Below are positions 46,460-57,066 of a stretch of 64,000 nt of DNA, in pieces. The DNA comes from Solanum dulcamara (taxonomy: Eukaryota; Streptophyta; Magnoliopsida; Solanales; Solanaceae). How positions within the stretch are numbered: the first letter of the stretch is position 1; every line of letters begins with the position of its first letter. The stretch is from contig NC_077241.1 in NCBI RefSeq assembly GCF_947179165.1, forward strand, positions 31,367,246 through 31,431,245. The letters are read 5' to 3'. The position numbers and the translations under genes are program-made. The notes beneath the pieces are model-generated. The model saw only the letters and a list, made by a program, of their open reading frames with translations, did no database searches and was not told the origin of the DNA.

Positions 46460-47995
46460 GTCCCTTGTAAATTCTCTAAGAGAAGGCTAAGAAATTCTCT
46501 CGAGGTTCTCTTCTACAAATTCAATCTAGGATTTCAAGAGCAATCAGTTTCTTCTTATAATTTTTAGTTAATTCACCAAGGTATGTGGGTGTTCATCCGT
46601 AGGTTCTTTACACCCATGGAGTCCCAAGGTTTTCCACCAAAATTTCTTTAAATTTCATTATTTTCTAACCCTAGTTTTGATGAATTATATTGGACAATTT
46701 TAATTGTATTTTTAGTTATTATCAATGATCAATATAAGTATGATTCTACAATAATTGCATGATAGCAAATTGAATTATGAATGCCCATTCATGAAGCTTT
46801 TCAACGATGAAATACATGAATTATGATTATGAAGTTCAATCATTTCAAGTTAAACTTTTATGAAAGGGATGATATTTATGATTTGATGATGAAAGTTATA
46901 ATGATGATCAATAATGATCTGAGAAAGTTATTATGATGTGATAAGGAAAATTCTCACACCAATTATGATTTAAAGATATTGATAAAGACATTTCATATCA
47001 AAGTTTACTGATTCATATGAATCACTTAAGTTAATGAGATACTCTAATGATTATTTTCATGATGAAGTTAATGATGATGCTTCTATGTTTTTAATGAATT
47101 CTATTGGGGTATTGACTAATCACCGAGAGGACTTTTAGGTAAGTTTTGATCCAATAAAGTAGTTAGTTACCCAAGGGATTCTTAGTAGCAACCTTAGTTC
47201 CCAAAATATGTTTCCTCCATAGGTTGCCTTTATAGGTTAGCTAGTGGATCCACATATAGATTTTGAGATTAAAGTTGTTTCTCATGGAGTCTACCTTTGC
47301 AAGTAGCCTATCTATTCTCAATGTGAGAGGTATAACGTACTCCATGTTATATCTCGCATGGTCTTAAGATATTGGTTAAAGGTCTTATCGCACACAAGTT
47401 ATATGTACAGATGTAAGTTTTACTATGAATTTTTATAATGTATTGACCATAAGTTTTCATGTGAGTTTAAATGATTTTAAGACTTATTCATGTTTATTTT
47501 TGATTGTTCATGCATCCTATGTCATATTGATCATGTTCTATTACATATTCATTCATACCTCACATACTTAGTATCTTCTATGTACTAAGACATATTTTCC
47601 CTACATTATCTCATAATGTAGGGATGGACAATACTCACGCTCCTCACTTCGTGGCTAGAGTTGACTTAGCATTCTTGAGTTGTAGTTGGTGATTTATCAT
47701 TCATCGAGGAAAATATTTCCTTTCTTATGTTGCTTTGACTTTATTCTATTATTTGAGTGAGCTAAGAGCTTGTCCTAAGCCCCATCAAATTATAGTATAG
47801 ACACATGTTTAGATGTTGAGAAATTAATGTATTCCATTATGGATATTGGGATTGAGTATACTTTCCTTTGATTTCTATGTTGAGTTGATTCCTCCACTTA
47901 TTTCGTTTTGTTTATTTATGTTATGTATGCATGTATAATAAGAAAGCTTAGATGGGATCCTTCGGATTCTCGATCGCCATATCACATCTAGGCCC
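46460..47995 (+). mobile_element. C-family LTR, probable second part
   Basis: This starts with leader-like text (cttgtaaattctctaagagaaggctaagaaattc) followed by 'ccaaggtatgtgggtgttcatcc'. It has the block 'cataatgtagggatggacaatactcacgctcctcacttcg' (47610) typical of these LTRs and ends near 'cgccatatcacatctaggccctggacttgg' (47970-48000) without the terminal TTACA. It is probably the continuation of the C LTR interrupted at 31943. Confidence 0.6.
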
Positions 47996-48646
47996 TGGAC
48001 TTGGATTCTGACGATGGACTTTTTGTTGGGTATGGTTCTATACCATATATATATACTCTCTTCATGTACTCTTTATGATTTCACTTATGCCTTTCAAATG
48101 CTTTGATCAACTATGATTTTCTAATGACTCTACTTATCTCCTTGTATAGTATGTACATTACTTGATCATTGCATTCTCATGTTTTATATTGTATAGCATG
48201 CCTGCATACTTAATTCAAATGTACTAATATATACTTTTGCGTACATTTTAATGTAATATAGGGGTTGTCAAGCACATCCACCCTCCACGTGGTTATAGTT
48301 GAGTTCCTACTTCCATTATTGGTGAGTCATCATTTGTAGAGGGCCAGATTATTGTTTCTTCCTTTAATTTATTTTGAAAGACTTTGTTATGTTACATTGA
48401 GGGTGATCTAAGGACATGTCTTAGCCACAGATCATATTGACTAGTAGAAACTTGTTGGATATATATAGAGATTCTATATTGTTATATTTTCATAATCCTT
48501 ATGATAGAGGTTGTTTGAGATTTTTCTTATGTTGTTTCAACTTTATTATACCTTATGCATGCTTATGATACTTTAGGAGGCTTGGTTGGAGCCCTTTGGG
48601 GTTTTGATCGGCATATCACATCTAGGCCCTAGTTTGGATCGTTACA
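47996..48646 (+). mobile_element. Second C-type LTR tail ending before a PBS
   Basis: 48170-48646 repeats the organisation of 47510-47995 ('catgcctgcatacttaattcaaatgtac', 'ccaccctccacgtgg', 'gggtgatctaaggacatgtcttagcc', 'cacatctaggccctagtttgg') and ends GGATCGTTACA. It is an LTR 3' end, so two LTR tails lie in tandem. Confidence 0.65.
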
Positions 48647-48650
48647 AAGT

Positions 48651-48662
48651 TAGTATCAGAGC
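48651..48662 (+). other. Primer-binding site after C-type LTR
   Basis: TAGTATCAGAGC, one base from the consensus, lies four bases after the LTR end. It is followed by ACAAGATTTAAG, as in the reverse element at 27714. Confidence 0.8.
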
Positions 48663-49114
48663 ACAAGATTTAAGATTTTCTAGGAAGTCCAATATGTCGT
48701 GTCAAGTAGTGTCTTTTTCAAGGTTGTCAAGCGCACCAAAACTATTTATAGAAGGCTAAAAGGAGTTCTAGTAAACCTTTACTTCCTTCGTGATATATGT
48801 CATGCCATATAGTGTACTCTAAGACTTCCTCTCCCTAATGATTATTCTTTGCAATTTTAAAAAAATTCTTTCAAGAAGAGCAACTATGCAAAAAGGGTTC
48901 AACGCAAATGGGGACCAAGCTCCTCGGGTTCATCAAGTAAATGGTCCCTTTCCCGATCAAGTGACCAATGTAGGGTGCCAAACCGCTATCACTATGGTAG
49001 CTAATATTGTGGCCTGACAATAAGTGTTTCCAAATTCTCCTACTCTGGCTTCTAGATTGAGGGATTTTGTAGAGGTTGAACCCTAATAAATTACATGGTT
49101 CAAACTTGGATAAA
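48663..49114 (+). pseudogene. gag: Leader and N-terminal gag stub
   Basis: The leader runs to a start codon at 48886. The frame then has about 43 codons before a stop (G-D-Q-A-P-R-V-H-Q-V-N), and after further stops it shows S-R-L-R-D-F-V-E-V-E-P and I-T-W-F, which fit the N-terminal gag region preceding the capsid-like domain. It ends at the G LTR start at 49115, so the remainder of the element is absent. Confidence 0.6.
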
Positions 49115-49568
49115 TGTAATAACTTGAAAATTTCTATGCCAAGATCCAAACTATTCTTTATAGGCGTATAGGCTTTAACTTATCGACTTCTAATTGTATA
49201 TATGAGTTATGATCAATTACTAAGTATTTATAGTGTATTAGATGTGGATTAGTTTTATTAGGTATCTTTAACACAAAGCTAAGTTCAAAGAATTTCTATC
49301 ATTTAAGTTTTCATTTTAGTACGTATAAGGGTCAACTTCAAAAAATCATATATCTTAGCATACAATGAATTAGGTGGCATATTAACTATCAAATTAATGG
49401 TCTTTAAGTCTTATTTCCAACTCCACTAAGATTGCATTATTTGGAGTAAATAGTAAAAATTTATATCCTCTTAACTACAAGGGTATGCGCCAAGTTAGCA
49501 TCACAAACTTGGTTAATCTTGGCTCAAATTTTAATTTTAGAAAAACATGAACTGTGGAAGAACACCTC
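49115..49568 (+). mobile_element. G-family LTR, first part
   Basis: TGTAATAACTTGAAAATTTCTATGCC is an LTR-like start inside the gag stub. The sequence is interrupted at 49569 by the reverse A element and resumes after 63346. The two parts are joined by the ACCTC/ACCTT target duplication. Confidence 0.6.
49564..49568. repeat. Target-site duplication of reverse A element, left (ACCTC)
   Basis: ACCTC here and ACCTT at 63347-63351 flank the element; four of five bases agree. Confidence 0.7.
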
Positions 49569-50239
49569 TATCATGAACCAACCCCGTAGGCCATGACGGG
49601 TGCCCAAACTGGGCACTTACGTATATCTCTACTATCTGTAGGTAATTTGTCCCCTATTTAAGTTATAGTACATCAACAGGCACGATAATATATAAGCTGG
49701 CAAAGCTTATCATAGGCACCACTGTACATAATTACATATACAACCCACATATATGTCCACAAACCTCTAAGAGTAAGAATAATAACATAAGGCGGGACAA
49801 GGCCCACGCCATACCCGTGAACAAATAAATATATATACATCGAGGGTTAATACCAAACCTAGGCTCTAGCATAATAGAGCATTTCTAGACTGCTGAGTGG
49901 AACTCCTACACTAACGGATACCCAATGTATGTATCTGTACCTACGGGTATGAATGCAGCCCCCCGAGAAAAGGGGGTCAGTACGATATATATACTAAGTA
50001 TGTAAATCATAGACATCATAAGGAGATTACAGTTGGCGTAGGGATGCAGGGGGCAAGTATAACATTTAACCATTTACCTTACTTGCATCGTATAAAACAA
50101 AGTCATACATTTTACCATCATGTACTATGTCCGCCCTGTTAGGGGACTAGGTGTACCATCTACGTCATTCTGTCATCATAAGAACATATATATTATTAGC
50201 ACCATGGAACGTACAGCCCGATCTATGTATATAGTAAGT

Positions 50240-50400
50240 ATATGCCGAGGAATGTACAGCGCAGTCCGCACATCATATACTAATACCGAGGAATGTTCAT
50301 TTCGATCCATGTATCATATGGTATTGTCGAGGAATGTTTGGTATGATCCACATATCATATAGCAATGCCGAGGAACATTTGGTTTGATCCACATATTATA
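50240..50400. repeat. ~41-bp minisatellite in reverse A LTR
   Basis: 'gccgaggaatgtacggyccgatccatrtatcatatagtaat' units recur near 50244, 50285, 50327 and 50368. The array corresponds to the 39-bp array at 10980 and to 60270-60420 in the sister LTR. Confidence 0.75.
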
Positions 50401-50433
50401 TTATATCATTGCATACATACACCATACCAGTCC

Positions 50434-50712
50434 TTTTATGGGACTTAGTGTCATTATATCATCATATACCGTACCCATCCCTTTATGGGACTCGGTGTTA
50501 TAATTATCATATACCGTACTCGGCCCTTTATGGTACTCGGTATCATAATGATCATATATCGTACCCGACCCTTTATGGGACTCGATATCATAATCATCAT
50601 ATACTATACTCAGCCCTTTATGGGACTCGGTCGTTAGACCGTAGCTTGTGCGAAGGAAGAATGTCATAATCATCATATACCGTACCTGGCCTTTTATGGG
50701 ACTCGATGTCAT
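50434..50712. repeat. 45-bp minisatellite in reverse A LTR
   Basis: Units 'ccctttatgggactcggtgtcataatcatcatataccgtacccgg' start at 50479, 50524, 50569 and 50614, exactly 45 bp apart. A 30-bp foreign piece (about 50632-50661) separates the last unit. Open frames on both strands here simply translate the 15-residue period. Confidence 0.9.
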
Positions 50713-51001
50713 AATCATCCTACTACCATCTGAGACTCAATAAAATAATCATATTGGGTTATCCTTTGAGGTTCAGAATGGTACTTATCCTAAGTACCCT
50801 CTAAGTGTCATTAGGGGTCGTATCAACTAAAGTCTCAAGAATCATAGTCATTTATCAAGTAATGCCGAACAATTTATGAAATCAGAGGCATTGGTCGTCA
50901 TATAGTCCTTAGGAATAGGATCTTATCAAGGTAAAGACATTAGTCACTATAGCGTCTTTGAGCATATGGACTTTCACACACCAATTCCTATTTTACATAC
51001 A

Positions 51002-51006
51002 GAAGG
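51002..51006. repeat. Target-site duplication of nested solo LTR, left (GAAGG)
   Basis: GAAGG precedes TGTCACG, and GAAGG at 54457-54461 follows GTAACA. All five bases are identical. Confidence 0.95.
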
Positions 51007-54000
51007 TGTCACGACCCAACCCCGTAGGCCGCAACTGGGTTCCGACCTTGACCCTCTTATGCGTATTTATCAACTACACTTAAGTTGAACCGTGTGTGAT
51101 GTGATACTATATACAAAAACCCCAATAGTTTAAAACTTTTTCATGTACATGTAGCTTCTTTCATTTGTATCATATCATGAAAGGGCACGCGAGCCGACAA
51201 GGCTGCTATAACAAAAACATTCACAACATATCGAATAGGCAACATTAAAACTAACTCACAAACAACCCACATATACATATGTCTACAAACCTCTAAGAAT
51301 AGTAACAATAACATATGGCGGGACAAGGCCCCCGCCGTACCCCTGAATGTACAAATATATACATTAAGTGACCAGCATCAAAATTTAGGCTTCAGAACAG
51401 TGAAGCACTTCCGACACAGCTGAGAGGAACTCGTATGCTGATGGATCTCCAGAATAAACATCTGTACCTGCGGGCATGAAATGCAGCCCCCCGAGAAAAG
51501 GGGGGTCAGTACGATATATGTACTGAGTATGTAAAGTATAACACATCGTAACTGAGATCATAACTGAAATAGGGATGCAGGGGGTAAGTATAACTATTAA
51601 CAAATTACTGTACCTGCACCTTAGGACACGTAATCCTATACACCATCATATACTGTGCCCGGCCCTCTAATGAACTCGGTGTCATCATCATTACTTCATA
51701 ATCACATATCATCGTATCATAATGCATTTCATTTCATCATATCATCATATATGGTATCATACCATCGTATACGGTATCATCTTATCATGTATATCATCGT
51801 ATTATACCTGGTTCCCTACAGGGCTCAGGGTCACAATATATTGCTTTAATCTCATATGCATGCCTACATAAAGTATCCGGCCCTTTAGTGAGGGACTCGG
51901 TGAATGGAGTGGTGTACGTCTATAGCGTACCATCATAATATACATATGTACCCGGCCCTCTAAGGAGGGACTCGGTGTTCCTTCCTTATTTCACCACATA
52001 TACTATCATATTATAGCCGGCCCGGGACTCGGAGAATAATCGTATCGTCATAACATATAACATATATCACACCTCACGTACGGCATCGTCTCCTCGTGCA
52101 TGGAACTATACACATCTGGCCCGGGACGCGGTGAAAGAAGTAGTAATACTATGCACGATAACATATCCCGGCCCATCGTGGGACTCGAGGAAGGATGGGT
52201 TACAGTATGCACGAGTAAAGTAGTGAGAAACCATATGCAACTAAGTCATTATCTAAGACTCGATGAAACAGTCAAGTGAACCGTCACGTGAAGACTGGGG
52301 AAGTAATTTTCCGAGGTATCCCTTTAGATGTCATTAGGGCTTATATTAGTTGGGGCTTCAGGGATCACAAACATGCATCAAAATAATGCCACATAATTCA
52401 TGCAATCAGAAATATAGTCTATGCAATCATAAATACAATTTATCTAGTCAAAGACTCAACTCATGCAATCAACGGCATTTATCATTTCAGAGCCTCTAAA
52501 AAGAGGAGATGGTACCTCTACTTACTATTTATTATATAGCAGGCTTGAGAATAGTAGTTTGACAACTTTTAGACTCTTGATGTTCAGGAGTGACTACAAG
52601 TCACGAGTTACAATCAGAGCTCATAAATGGAATTACCTCTAAACCTATATCATATACCATTTAACTCAAAATTAAGCCATTCCAAAGGAAAGAAGAAATA
52701 GGCTTTACATATACTAATTTTCATCACATAGAAGACAAAAAGGCAATGACTCAGCTATTACAGAAGTTAATATCAAGAAGTAAACAAGAGTCTCGACTCA
52801 TACTCAGGGATTTACGAATGGATTGAATCCCAAATATCGTATACATATCATTCATAACTTATATCTAAGACATGCCAAAAGAAAAGAAGAATAGTTCTAC
52901 ATATCTATTCCAAAAACACGCCAAAGGAAAGCTTCACATACCTTGTATGGACTTCTCTTAATCACGTCCACATCGTTGTCCTCGAAACCTATTTAACATG
53001 GAAGTAATGTAAGTATTAAAAACCTTGGACTTTTCAGCAACTTAGACTACCCACGAGTATTCATAACATTCATCCCTTCGCTCGCCTTCTCGACTAGTTC
53101 CTTAACTAGTTAGGATGTTAACGAAAATCGGGCAGCACCTCCCCTATAATGTGCCCTATCCGAATTCCCAACCATGTCCTTAGCACCTGAAGCAAACCAA
53201 CAATGCAACAAGCAGCCCATACATATACATATTACGACCAAAATTACACAATATAAACCCCCAACAATTCACTCGAAACTAAGATACCAAAACTAGAGTT
53301 TTTAATCTTTCTTTCGCGAATCCTTTAATTGCAAAGCGGAGGGTCGTGTGGCTGCAACCAGCAGCTCCACCACTTCATTTAGATAACTTTTAGACCCTGC
53401 AACACGCCACAACACAACCAGCAGCAGCCCCTACTCGTACAACATCTTATTTCGACAACAACTTAACTATAGCGATTCCAAATTCGTTTATTCCGAACGC
53501 TGAACTTTTCAAACCTTTTACCCAACTTCCAGCAGCTCCTAAGGTGTGTAATACACCCTAATTTAACCTCATAAACTTCAAATTAGATGGGAAGAACTTA
53601 CCTTTCCCGAAATTGACTAAAACTTGCCGAAATCGCGCCTCGGAACTTTTTTTTCAGCGTGCTGTAACGTCGTGGCAGCTTGCTGTCCGTTTTTTGCTGC
53701 ACCAAACTCTAATTTTATACTACTAATACTTCCATATCATCGTGGTATACGCTATATAATTAATTTACGGAACGAAATCGGGACTTACCTTATTTTTCTC
53801 CCAAGCCCTCGCAATTTTCTCTCCTTAGCTTTAGGGTTTTGTTTGTTCACGTTGCTGCTGGAAATGTTTGTGAACAAGCTGAAGTTTGAGATATATATCA
53901 TTTATATGGGTGGTCCCAAGGGGTGACACGTGTCATCCCCTAAGGATGACACGTGTCAAGCCATGATTGGCCACCGTGTCATGCTGCCAATTAGGGGCTG

Positions 54001-54456
54001 CCACGTGGCAGCGGGGTCCACCTCCCCCAAGCAGCTGCATCACCTACTTGACCCTAAGTAGGTGCATCACCTGCTTGCTTGAGGTGCTGCCACGTGTCGC
54101 TCCTCCATTGGCTTCCACGCGTCGTCTTTTTCCCTTCCTCGCGGGTTCGTAATCTCGTCTTACTGTAAGAGCTCATGTAATCCAAACTACGTAAGCTTGG
54201 TATATCCTTAAGCAACTTAAGTGTATAAGACTCTTAACTTAGTGTCTTAAGTAGGTAAATCGAGTCCTACGACTCATTTCTTAGCCTCCAACTCTTTCCG
54301 GATTCTTATGACTCCATCTCCGACCTCCCTTCTCGTGAGGTATCCCAATCTTCTTTCCTTAGAGTTGTTTGATAGTGTCGTAGCTTATCCGGCTCACATG
54401 ATAGTGTTTAAGGAACTTAAGAAGTCGTTCCGAGCTCAAGAGTGCGGGGTGTAACA
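51007..54456 (-). mobile_element. Family A solo LTR nested in an A LTR
   Basis: The left edge TGTCACGACCCAACCCCGTAGGCCGC and right edge GCGGGGTGTAACA are intact LTR ends, with identical GAAGG duplications outside. The sister LTR shows the unoccupied sequence 'tttacatacaaaaggctcaagggtagtagc' at 61036-61065. It is 3450 bp, closely related to the LTR fragment 2023-3332, and keeps many CpG sites that are lost in the other A copies, so it is among the youngest insertions here. Features include the hairpin at 51486, 'GGGCCGGGTAC/GTCCCT' modules (51655-52190), splice-like sites in reverse (52940, 53600, 53787), the TATA run 53891-53898 and four G-boxes (53925-54096). Confidence 0.95.
53891..54096 (-). 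promoter_or_regulatory. U3 promoter with four G-boxes
   Basis: In minus-strand sense, upstream of the TATA run ATATATAT (53891-53898), lie GACACGTGTC (53925-53934), GACACGTGTC (53948-53957), TGCCACGTGGCA (53999-54010) and CACGTG (54091-54096). Three of these are perfect palindromes of 10-12 bp. CACGTG cores are bound by bZIP and bHLH factors in plants; such regulation of this LTR is inferred. Confidence 0.65.
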
Positions 54457-54461
54457 GAAGG
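54457..54461. repeat. Target-site duplication of nested solo LTR, right (GAAGG)
   Basis: It pairs with 51002-51006. Confidence 0.95.
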
Positions 54462-56122
54462 CTCGAGAGTAGTAGCTAAACTACCATAAGAGCATTAACA
54501 TTAGAAAATGAGTAAGAGACAAGAATCCTATTCGGAACTTAAGAATGAGATTATCCCATCTTGTATACATATCACTTACTTTTAGGATATGCCAAACGAG
54601 AATAGAGGATAGTTTACGTACTTACTACTTTCCACCACATAGAAGACTTATGGACCATACTTGGAGTTTTAAGAATAGAATTACTCCCAAATTTCATACA
54701 CACCTCATACTTGTGCTAAGACATACCAAGAAAAAGGAGTTAGCTTCACATACTTACTACCCTCCATCATATAGAAGGCTTGAGAGTCGTAGCTCCATTA
54801 TTATGGAAGTTCTAACATTAGAAAGTTGGTAAGACTCATAAATCTTGCTCGGAGCTTTATGGATAGGATACTCCCCTAAGCTTGCATCATGTGGTACTTA
54901 TATCAAGACATGCCAAAAGAAGAGAAAGGATAGGCTTTACATACTTATGCCAACAACATGCCAAGAGAAAGAATAAGCTTTACATACTTTCTACTTTCCC
55001 TCACGGAGATATCATATGCATATATCGTACCCAGCCCATCATGGATAGGTGAATAATTATTGCATAATAGCATCATACTTATGTCAAAAATATACCAAGA
55101 GGAAAGAAGGATTGCTCTATTTACTCATGCGAAGAGAAAGAATGTAGCTTCACATACCTCTTTAAGGATTAATTGTAACCCAGCTTGCCTCGATATATCC
55201 TTAACCTATTTAATATGAAAGTAATGATAATATTAATAACCTTTTATTTTCCCATTTCCAACTCTACACCCAAGTAGTCATAGGAACCATTTCCATATCC
55301 ATTTCCCTTGACTAGCTTATTACTAGTTCTGAAGTTACCAAAAATCGAGCAGCATCTCCCCTATAACTTGCCCTATCCAACTGCTAATCTTATCATCCAT
55401 ATTACCAACAACAACCATCATTTATATATATAATCAAATCACTTCAACGTTACTCAATATAACTCCAAACAACTAGCTCAAAACTATGATACCAAAATAA
55501 AGTTTTTAGCCTTTATTTCATAAAACCATTAACAATATTAAACAGAGGGTAGTGTGGATGTAAACAGAAGTACTCACACCCTTATTAGAACAGTTTCCAT
55601 CCCTGCAACAGGCTATCCAACCATCTTCAACTACAACACCACAATCACCACACACTACTCGACTTCGATTTAACGCTAGCGACTTCAATTTAGTTTATTT
55701 CTAACGTCAAGAATCCTTATGCAAATTTTCCACTTTCAGCCTCATTTAAGACATTTAATATACCCCATCACAACATCATAACCTTAAATTTGAAAGGGAA
55801 AACCTTACCTTGTCCAAAACTTGCCAAAACTTGCCTCGGAAGCTCTTCTAGCGCGACTGAAACTTCATGGCTGTTTGTTATCCATTTGGGGCTGCTCCAA
55901 ACCATAATTTACATTAATAAAACCTTCATACCTTCATTTTATACCCCATATAATTAATTCATGGAACAGACTCAGAGAACTTACCTTTTTCTCCTCCCAA
56001 AACCGAAGCTCTTTCTTCTCTCTAGCTTAAGTTTCTCTTCTCTTCTTTTCTCTAGAATTTTCTTGACTTTTGGAGATAAGAATGAAACTTATAGGATAAA
56101 GATGACCATAAAAGTCATAAAT

Positions 56123-56188
56123 TATATATATATATATAGGCCACTTTAGGAGGTGACACGTGTCAAGCCGCAAGTGGTGACACGTGTT
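56123..56188 (-). promoter_or_regulatory. TATA run and two G-boxes of the 3' A LTR
   Basis: The TATA run is at 56123-56138; GACACGTGTC at 56155-56164 and GACACGTGTT at 56179-56188 lie on its upstream side in LTR sense. Confidence 0.6.
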
Positions 56189-56678
56189 AAGCCCTCATAG
56201 GGCCAACGCACTACTTCCTCCACTTAGGGGCCGCTACTTGGCATGTGAGGCCCACCCCTTGCTGCATCTTCTTCCACATGGAACCTCTAACTATTGCCAT
56301 GTGTCACTCTCCAATGCTTCCATGTGTCGCTTTCTTCTTCTCCTCGTGGGTTTGTAATCTCGTCTTGCTTTATGAACCTATGTAATCCTTCCTACGTAAG
56401 CTTGGTATGTACTCAAGTAGTTTATGTATGTAAGATTTCCAAATTGGTAGTTTAAGTAAGTATGTCGAGTCCTACGATTCATTATTTTATCTCTAACTGC
56501 TTCCGGATTCTTATGACCCTATTTCCAATCTTCTCTATTTTAGGGTATCTCATTCTCCCTTCCTTGGAGTTATTTGGTAGCGTTATAGATTATTCGGCTC
56601 ACATGGTAACTTTTAAGAAGCTTAAGAATCTTAAGTAACTTAGAAACCTTCCAATGTACAAAAGTATGGGGTATAATA

Positions 56679-56713
56679 TCCTTCCCCCCTTTAGAATATT
56701 CGTCCTTGAATGT
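56679..56713 (-). other. PPT and stem-loop of reverse A element
   Basis: Minus-strand AAAGGGGGGAAGGA abuts the LTR start at 56678. Just upstream CATTCAAGGACGAATA is a decayed version of the CATTCG-AGGA-CGAATG stem-loop. Confidence 0.8.
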
Positions 56714-57066
56714 TAAACAAATTCTTCTTCAAAATCTTACACAGACTATAGGGAAAATTCCTCTTTATTACAGTAACACATATTCCCATCAACTTGAGCA
56801 TTTCAAAAGTTGGAATTACCTATATACATAGGATATAGGTATGGATATTTGTGTTTCACTTTTTCTTCAGCTTCCCATGTCATTTCTTTGCAATTCTCAT
56901 TTCGCCATAACACCTTGATGGAAGCTACATCCTTAGATCGCAATTTTCTAATCTGCCGATCCAGGATGGTAACCGGTTCCTTCTCATAGGATAACTCCTT
57001 TGTGAACTGGATATCCTCTGCAGAATATACTTGGGATGGATCACCAACACACTTGTGAAGCATCAA
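56714..57066 (-). pseudogene. pol: Integrase C-terminus and chromodomain-like tail of reverse A element
   Basis: The frame 57066-56803 encodes M-L-H-K-C-V-G-D-P-S-Q-V, then T-I-L-D-R-Q-I-R-K-L-R-S-K-D-V-A-S-I-K-V-L and T-W-E-A-E. This is the end of pol as in 14950-15163, here with K-V-K-H-K-Y-P after the tail. It is the best preserved coding block of the element; the start codon is fortuitous. Confidence 0.85.

Larger units (their letters stand above)
49569..56678 (-). mobile_element. 3' LTR of reverse A element, split by a solo LTR
   Basis: The left end TATCATGAACCAACCCCGTAGG is the decayed reversed LTR end; the right end GGGGTATAATA is the reversed LTR start. It pairs with 59594-63346 across its length, including the minisatellites, splice-like sites (55155, 55806, 55981), TATA run (56123-56138) and G-boxes (56155, 56179). 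One difference is a gap of about 55 bp near 54645 relative to 61235-61292. The solo LTR 51007-54456 interrupts it after 'tttacatacagaagg'. Confidence 0.9.

Noticed and set aside
50401..50718. Open frames on both strands with 15-residue repeats
   Set aside because: Same minisatellite in the sister LTR.
53624..53926. 100-residue frame on the plus strand
   Set aside because: It is antisense to the LTR promoter and leader region of the A solo LTR.
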